This document shows positions 8,340-12,729 of a stretch of 12,729 nucleotides of DNA, piece by piece (the first letter of the stretch is position 1; every line of letters starts with the position of its first letter). The position numbers were made by a program, and so were the translations under genes. The DNA lies in NCBI GenBank assembly GCA_003990745.1, contig RBNI01005325.1, forward strand, positions 1 to 12,729. The letters are read 5' to 3'. Source of the stretch: Jimgerdemannia flammicorona. Taxonomy: Eukaryota; Mucoromycota; Endogonomycetes; Endogonales; Endogonaceae. The notes beneath the pieces were generated by a model. That model searched no databases. It was not told where the DNA came from and was given only the letters and a program-made list of their open reading frames with translations.

Positions 8340-8382
8340 CCTACTACGAATTTCCTTGCAATTTATCCTCAATTATCAATAG

Positions 8383-9186
8383 ATGGATGAAAATTTTTGT
8401 CCGATATGCTGTCTCCTACTGCGTGACCTACAAAGCGTCACACTGAAAAAGGATGGAGGAATATGCTACTATGTGGCCGATCCATCGTCTTCGTCTTCGG
8501 TGCATGGCCCCCCCCGGCGTTACACAACCTATGAGCGAATGCTGTATGGCATCGTGATGCACACGTCATGTTTCAACTACTTGCTAGTTCGGTGCAAATA
8601 CGTCGATAACGGCAGGCGCGTCAACATCTCTTCGGAGTTTTATAATAACTCAGCTATCGCTCGTAAAATAGTGACTGAGTTATACGAGGCTTTTATATCC
8701 ACGGTGAACCGCCAAGGTCTCCCGCCCACGTACCTTGAGAACTTCGACGCCTTCTTCTCGTTCCCGTGGATGACATTCCCACCTCTCCACCTCCCCGGCC
8801 TCCCCAAGCTCCGCGAAAACCCGGTGTTACCATTTCGCTCCACGAGCTCTCTCGGCCACCTTAACCTTCCCACCGAGTTGCTGGAGATGATCCTGCATAT
8901 GTGCCCCCCGCGGGATGCCCTCGCTCTCCGTTGTTCGTGTGTTACACTTGCAAACTTAGCGAAACTCACCAACCGGAACTGGTACAAGCACACAGCGGAG
9001 TACAAGGTGGAGTCGGCCTCATCGCCGAGTTGGGATAAAGATGTTGACTGGTTATGTTACTGCGCCCGTGTCGATGGACGCCTGGAAAATTTACAAAAAC
9101 TGGAGTACCTCAACCTTTTGCTGGATAAGCTCTCCGAAGTTCCGGCATTCCAAAAGTTGCTGGGGGGCCAGATCGACGGAGAGTGA
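8383..9186 (+). CDS. F-box-like protein with altered Cys-rich N-terminus (array copy 3, type A)
   Basis: A 267-residue single-exon protein, aligned to gene 1 without any gap and about 69% identical by manual count. C6, C9, C10, H60, C63 and C71 are kept, but the position of C66 in gene 1 is a Tyr here (HTSCFNYLLVRC). The putative second CxxC pair is therefore broken. The most conserved stretch is NRQGLPPTYLEN with PPLHLPGLPKLRE (about 109-145). The F-box-like motif at about 161-203 reads LPTELLEMIL, then CPPRDALALRCSC. The C-terminal W...VDWLCYCARV and LPKL/LQKLEYLNLLLDKL segments match gene 1. An adaptor role in ubiquitin ligation is inferred from the F-box alone. The gene is followed by a 3' flank like that of gene 1, later interrupted by a 1024-bp insertion. 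Confidence 0.85.
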   Translation: MDENFCPICCLLLRDLQSVTLKKDGGICYYVADPSSSSSVHGPPRRYTTYERMLYGIVMHTSCFNYLLVRCKYVDNGRRVNISSEFYNNSAIARKIVTELYEAFISTVNRQGLPPTYLENFDAFFSFPWMTFPPLHLPGLPKLRENPVLPFRSTSSLGHLNLPTELLEMILHMCPPRDALALRCSCVTLANLAKLTNRNWYKHTAEYKVESASSPSWDKDVDWLCYCARVDGRLENLQKLEYLNLLLDKLSEVPAFQKLLGGQIDGE

Positions 9187-9500
9187 TGGTTTCGACGATA
9201 ATTTTATGAACACTTATGAATGTATTCGACCACTATGTTGGGATATCGTAATCTGATGTATGAGCAAATATGAAAAATATGTGAAATTCGTTATGCCGGA
9301 TACACGTGTGCCGCAGATATCGCATTTGCGACATGTCATTCCAAGGGACCCAAAATATTATGTGAAGGCAACCCACCGTAGGCAAGGTTTCAAATTTCAG
9401 CCATTGATGTGACCCTTGTGCTGTAGGTTACCAACTAGTTGAAGCACGCCATACTTCCCACCAATTGATCGCTTGTTTTGGGATCGCCTTTGTGAGGTGC
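9187..9500. other. 3' flank of gene 3
   Basis: No gene. It matches the 3' flank of gene 1 (3024-3325), with ATGAATGTATTCG, GTGTGCCGCAGAT, GCGACATG.CATTCCAA, TTGATGTGACCC and ACCAACTAGTTGAAGCAC. No AATAAA is evident, so the polyadenylation point cannot be fixed. Confidence 0.65.
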
Positions 9501-9504
9501 CTAC
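9501..9504. repeat. Target-site duplication, left copy (CTAC)
   Basis: CTAC directly precedes the TGTGACGTGC end of the 1024-bp insertion. It is repeated as CTAC at 10529-10532 directly after the GCACGTTACA end. Confidence 0.7.
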
Positions 9505-9596
9505 TGTGACGTGCGAACAACATAGTATAACCAGATGACGTGAATACTCAGTACACCATAGTTACATACGTAGTTACCCAGTTGCTGTGGAAACCA

Positions 9597-9604
9597 TATA
9601 AATA
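9597..9604 (+). promoter_or_regulatory. TATA box inside the inserted element
   Basis: TATAAATA lies 92 bp from the left end of the element, in the place expected for an LTR promoter if the element reads on the plus strand. Confidence 0.5.
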
Positions 9605-9660
9605 GCACAAATAACCAGATTGAGACAACTGAACCTTGAAGGCACTGTACCTCAAAAGTA

Positions 9661-9679
9661 CTGTACCCTGAGGGTACAG
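9661..9679. repeat. Perfect palindrome inside the inserted element
   Basis: CTGTACCCT, a single G, then AGGGTACAG form a 9-bp perfect inverted repeat. A partial direct copy, ACTGTACC, lies just upstream at 9644-9651. It sits 57 bp after the TATA box and would be within a transcript starting from it. Confidence 0.85.
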
Positions 9680-9783
9680 AGAAAGTCACACACCATATTT
9701 AGCCATACTGCACATTCTATAATTATCCAGATAGCAACCAAGATAGTGACCAACTTGTGTAAAATACCCCAGAGACAAGAGTG

Positions 9784-9789
9784 AATAAA
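9784..9789 (+). terminator. AATAAA, possible polyadenylation signal of the inserted element
   Basis: AATAAA lies 180 bp after the TATA box of the element. In an LTR, a signal like this would define the 3' end of the R region. It is a short motif, so chance occurrence is possible. Confidence 0.4.
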
Positions 9790-10131
9790 CCTCAGTCCGA
9801 AATCAAAAGCAAAAGCCAATTGTCTGGTACACTTAGGAGGAGGAACCTGCCAACAAGCCACTGCCAAGAAGTTGTGAGCTTTGCTCTATTTCCACTCCAG
9901 TTCACTTTCCGATACAAAGAACGAGTCCGAATTCAAGATTTGCCGCCAAGTTCGAGTGAAGAACTTCGCCGCCATTTGAGTAATCTGCCTTACTAAGCCA
10001 GTCTAGAATAAGACGCACCTTCGCAGTGAAGCCAGTCCCTCGACGTAATCTCGCGCAAACGAAGCAGTCTTTGACGTAACTTTGCCCAAGAAGTCCGCCG
10101 ATTCAGGAAGAATCCGCACTCTCCGCCAAAA

Positions 10132-10193
10132 CCGAGTTATCCGAGTTATCCGCGCCATCTGAGTTACCCGAGTTATTCGTCAAACCGAGTTCT
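10132..10193. repeat. Degenerate CCGAGTTAT repeats inside the inserted element
   Basis: Five copies of a CCGAGTTAT-like 9-mer occur within 62 bp (10132, 10141, 10159, 10168, 10185), with one or two changes each. Confidence 0.75.
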
Positions 10194-10232
10194 CCGCCAA
10201 ATTCACCAAAACCGCATACATAAGGGAATCCA

Positions 10233-10343
10233 CTCGCAGAGATCGTCACACTACACAGAGATCGTCCATCACTCAAGAAGGAAACCGCTAAATTACCAGA
10301 TCGCCCCGTATAAGGAAACCGCTCGCGCTACACAGAGATCGTC
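10233..10343. repeat. CTACACAGAGATCGTC direct repeats inside the inserted element
   Basis: Two exact copies of CTACACAGAGATCGTC (10251-10266 and 10328-10343) and a related TCGCAGAGATCGTC (10234-10247) are present. AAGGAAACCGCT also occurs twice between them. These show internal duplication within the right half of the element. Confidence 0.8.
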
Positions 10344-10528
10344 ACGAAACCCCAAGAACGCCGCCTAATTAGGAAATCCGCCGAAATCGTCCAGATTACG
10401 CGAAACAGAGAACTTGCACCCATTTCTGAGAGAAACCTGTTGCTTTTTGACAAAGTAACTGGGGGCTCAAGCCAATCCACATAGCACCCCAACCTTGTAA
10501 TTTGCCTCCATTGAGCCGGCACGTTACA

Positions 10529-10532
10529 CTAC
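10529..10532. repeat. Target-site duplication, right copy (CTAC)
   Basis: It matches CTAC at 9501-9504. Removing the element and one copy restores GCCTACATAGAAAC, which agrees with the paralogous spacers. Confidence 0.7.
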
Positions 10533-12477
10533 ATAGAAACAATTTACGCGTCATGTTGCTCTGCTACAAGTTCAAAGACTTCTGATCTCGTCCACTTCCT
10601 TCAGTATATAAATTTATCTCCCTGCTACTAACTTCTCGGTCATGATTACAAGTCAAAAAATGATCCGCGCACCACCCTCATTGCGACTTCAACATGGCTA
10701 CTGCCAGGTTATTCTTTCGTACCGGGTACGTCGTATTTGACGTTACCTTTGACATTTCCCAAGCCGCTGTGTCCTCAAGAATCTTTTAAAACCATGACGG
10801 CTGACAGCAGGAACATATTTTATTGTGCACACGCCCAAAAGCTTCACTGAATATGTCTACAATGTCTATCGGAAGATTTATAAGTTATTTTCATAAATAT
10901 TGTGAACATTTGAAAATGGTGACCATGGCGGGCCATAAAATAAGGTCAAAGAACGCCCTGACACACCACACAATATCGTGTTGAGATTTCTTAATTTCTT
11001 ATGTGTGGCGCATGTAGTGTGGTGGGGGCAGGGCACACAAACGGGAAAACAATTTACGCGGTTTCTCGCTTTCTACAAGCCCCTGATATTGTGTGTCTTT
11101 CGTAGATGACTAATTATTCGTGTTATGTGGCTATTGAAAAGCTTTAGCAAAAGAACCTACGATTGTGGCACTGTTCTAGGTTTAAGGTTAGTAGAGACCA
11201 TAATGGTGCATAATTACGATCTCGCAAATTAGTAAACCGGCTCCGGAAAGGACTACTTCTGGTACCTGGGTTGCGCAAGGTGATCGGCAATGCAACAGTG
11301 CGGTCCGTGTGGTCCGTGCGCTATATGCAATGAATATCGTAACCTGCTTTTCGCCGTGTGGATGAAAACGGTTTTAAGAACACGTGGGATCTTGGACAAA
11401 TGAGGAGAAAAACTCATTATGGTCAATATTCCATATTTTGCAACGAGATGCCGTTCTTAGGTAATTCCGACGCTGGCCACATGACCTGTCAATTCCGAAT
11501 GATAGGAGTGAAACACCACCTGTCACGCACTCTGGGGGTTGCCGACAATGCCGACAATGCCAACAATGACAATCACTACAATCAACAACGGAACTGGAAC
11601 TGATGAACCGATTGACAAGCCTGGATGTAGGAAAGCCAATGCGCTATCTAGAATATTGTGCCTCCAGTCACGCCGGCTGAATGTCGTTCAGGTTTCATCA
11701 ATGCGCTTCGCATCCGCGTGATGTGCGTGATTCGCCTTCTGTAATAAACTCACGAAGGCGTAGGTTTTCGATGTCATGCTGTCATCGGAAAATTATCTTC
11801 GCTTGAGCGCGCAATATAAGTGTTACCAAAGAAGGTTCCAAAAGCGAATAGTTACTTTTTTCCGACCTTCATATATATTTTTCGTCGTTTTATTAGCTGC
11901 GCCCATAAATGCGGGTCCGATTGTCCCATGGCAATAAAATCTCCAGTCACTAGGGCATAATTACATCATGTCGCTTTTATTTTTCCCCTTTGGATTTGGT
12001 CCGCAAACACGAGGATTCCGAACCGATCCGTTCCCTTTGTTTTGGGTCTTGTTTGTACTTATTAAACCGCTTCCGTTCAAAATCCGTATTGATTTTGCAA
12101 CCCGGATACTGGTTTACGGTACCTCCTCTCCCTCGTGGCTTATTAGCAACTTGTTTTTTGGTTTACATATCCCTACACTTCTTCTCCTTGCTCTTAATAT
12201 ACACCCATTGTGCCAAGCTCAATAATGACGCAGCATCGAAAATTCGCGATTCTCTCTCTATACTCTTCCTTTTCTGGTACGAGTCAATGTCTCGGAGGCA
12301 GCTTTTGCCATAATGGGTCGCGATGATGTGATAACAAGACTAAGAAAAATGGAATATAGCTAATAATATCTGACACTAGCATAAAAATAAAAATAAAAAA
12401 AGGTGTGACCTAAGGTCATTGCTGCGAATTGTCCGAGTTTACCTGATATCCGTCCTTTCCACCCGACAACCAACTGA
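10533..12477. other. Spacer 3: upstream region of the missing fourth gene
   Basis: No supported gene in about 1.9 kb. The sequence at 10533-10675 matches 3338-3440 in spacer 1. The sequence at 10910-11060 matches 6650-6770 in spacer 2. The sequence at 11060-11360 matches 3480-3780 closely, and 11403-11540 matches 4269-4390. After that it follows the type B promoter region, with TTTTCTGG (12270-12277), TGATAACAAGAC, GACACTAGC (12372-12380) and an A-rich tract (12383-12401). A GCCGACAAT 9-mer is repeated three times at 11541-11567. Short frames such as that at 11358-11603 owe their openness to this repeat and are not convincing genes. Confidence 0.65.
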
Positions 12478-12583
12478 GCATGACCAGCTCAGCTGCCACA
12501 GCGGCTAACGCCACTCTACAGAACAATGTCGCTGCGTCCTTGATTGCCATACGGCATTGCCAGAATGGAAATATCTATATAAA
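12478..12583 (+). promoter_or_regulatory. Promoter module of a fourth array gene whose coding region is missing
   Basis: GCATGACC...CAGCTGCCACAGCGGCTAACGCCACT (12478-12515) and a TATATAAA box (12576-12583) match the other three promoters. The GATGACG element has decayed to AATGTCG. After the TATA box, GTTGTCCATA (12624-12633) resembles TTTGTCCATA in front of gene 2. By that alignment the ATG should fall near 12645-12665, exactly where the homopolymers begin. Confidence 0.7.
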
Positions 12584-12639
12584 CACGTATATATTCAACG
12601 AGCACCCCTACAAACCAATCCAGTTGTCCATACATCCCT

Positions 12640-12659
12640 AAAAAAAAAAAAAAAAAAAA
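12640..12659. repeat. A20 run at the right edge
   Basis: Twenty A residues sit where the start codon of a fourth gene is expected. They are followed by a C-rich tail, so this is probably low-quality contig-end sequence. Confidence 0.8.
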
Positions 12660-12687
12660 CAAGACGGACCCCTTTTACCCCACCCCC

Positions 12688-12688
<1 letters not shown>

Positions 12689-12729
<41 letters not shown>
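12689..12729. repeat. C41 run ending the window
   Basis: Forty-one C residues close the window after a C-rich lead (12669-12688). A pure C run at a contig edge most likely reflects an assembly or sequencing artefact. Confidence 0.9.

Larger units (their letters stand above)
9505..10528. mobile_element. 1024-bp insertion with TG...CA ends, most like a solo LTR
   Basis: The element starts TGTGACGTGC and ends GCACGTTACA. These are inverted repeats matching at 9 of 10 positions. It is flanked by CTAC on both sides. The matching places in spacer 1 (near 3334) and spacer 0 (near 714) are uninterrupted (ACCTAGAAAC and TACATAGAAAC), which gives empty sites. Inside are a TATAAATA box (9597-9604), a perfect 9-bp palindrome (9661-9679) and AATAAA (9784-9789). 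In that order they suit the U3-R part of a plus-oriented LTR. No open frame longer than 72 codons and no transposase or reverse transcriptase is present. The long stretch after AATAAA would be an unusually long U5. Alternatives are a short non-autonomous retroelement or a MITE-like DNA element with a 4-bp duplication. Confidence 0.75.

Noticed and set aside
10132..10343. Short repeats considered as a CRISPR array
   Set aside because: Units are degenerate, spacing is irregular, there are no spacers of constant length, and the context is eukaryotic and within a mobile element.
12660..12729. C-rich end considered as a telomeric repeat
   Set aside because: It has no TTAGGG-like or other periodic unit and is almost a pure C run.

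Overview
The window looks like a piece of a filamentous fungal nuclear genome, probably a basidiomycete. That assignment is an inference from gene style, not a species identification. The genes are intronless, carry fungal-type F-box motifs, are driven from TATA boxes, and sit in long AT-rich spacers with homopolymer tracts. There are no Shine-Dalgarno sites, operons, rRNA or recognisable tRNA genes. The ends are unreliable: the window opens with 98 T and closes with about 20 A, a short C-rich stretch and 41 C. These read like contig-edge artefacts.

The content is a tandem array of one gene family. Three complete plus-strand paralogues (2220-3023, 5473-6393, 8383-9186) encode proteins of 267, 306 and 267 residues. 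Each has a Cys/His-rich N-terminal region (CxxCC, then HxxCxxCxxxxC) followed by a C-terminal F-box-like motif. Each sits downstream of a 2.0-3.5 kb spacer, and the spacers are related to one another. A fourth unit is visible only as its spacer and promoter (about 10529-12640), because the sequence turns into homopolymer where its ATG is expected. The first 2.2 kb carry the 3' flank of a further, missing copy upstream. The array alternates: genes 1 and 3 and their upstream spacers resemble each other (type A), while gene 2 and the promoter of unit 4 resemble each other (type B). This suggests duplication of a two-gene A-B block of roughly 6 kb.

The 300 bp before each ATG share a conserved promoter layout: a TATCACGACACTAGC-like box, an A-rich tract of variable length and composition, a GCATGACC...GCCA.AGCGG block, a GATGACG element in units 1 to 3, and a TATATAAA box. 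In both type A genes the TATA box lies 51 bp before the ATG.

The spacers have been hit by insertions. The clearest is a 1024-bp element at 9505-10528 with TG...CA ends, an imperfect 10-bp terminal inverted repeat and a 4-bp CTAC target duplication. The paralogous spacers provide empty sites. It is most like a solo LTR. A second, less certain LTR-like insertion begins at 3856 and ends in a 14-bp minisatellite. A 25-bp tandem repeat begins inside the last codons of gene 2 and runs into its 3' flank.

Functionally, the array would supply several divergent F-box adaptor-like proteins under a shared promoter architecture. Their substrates cannot be read from the sequence.
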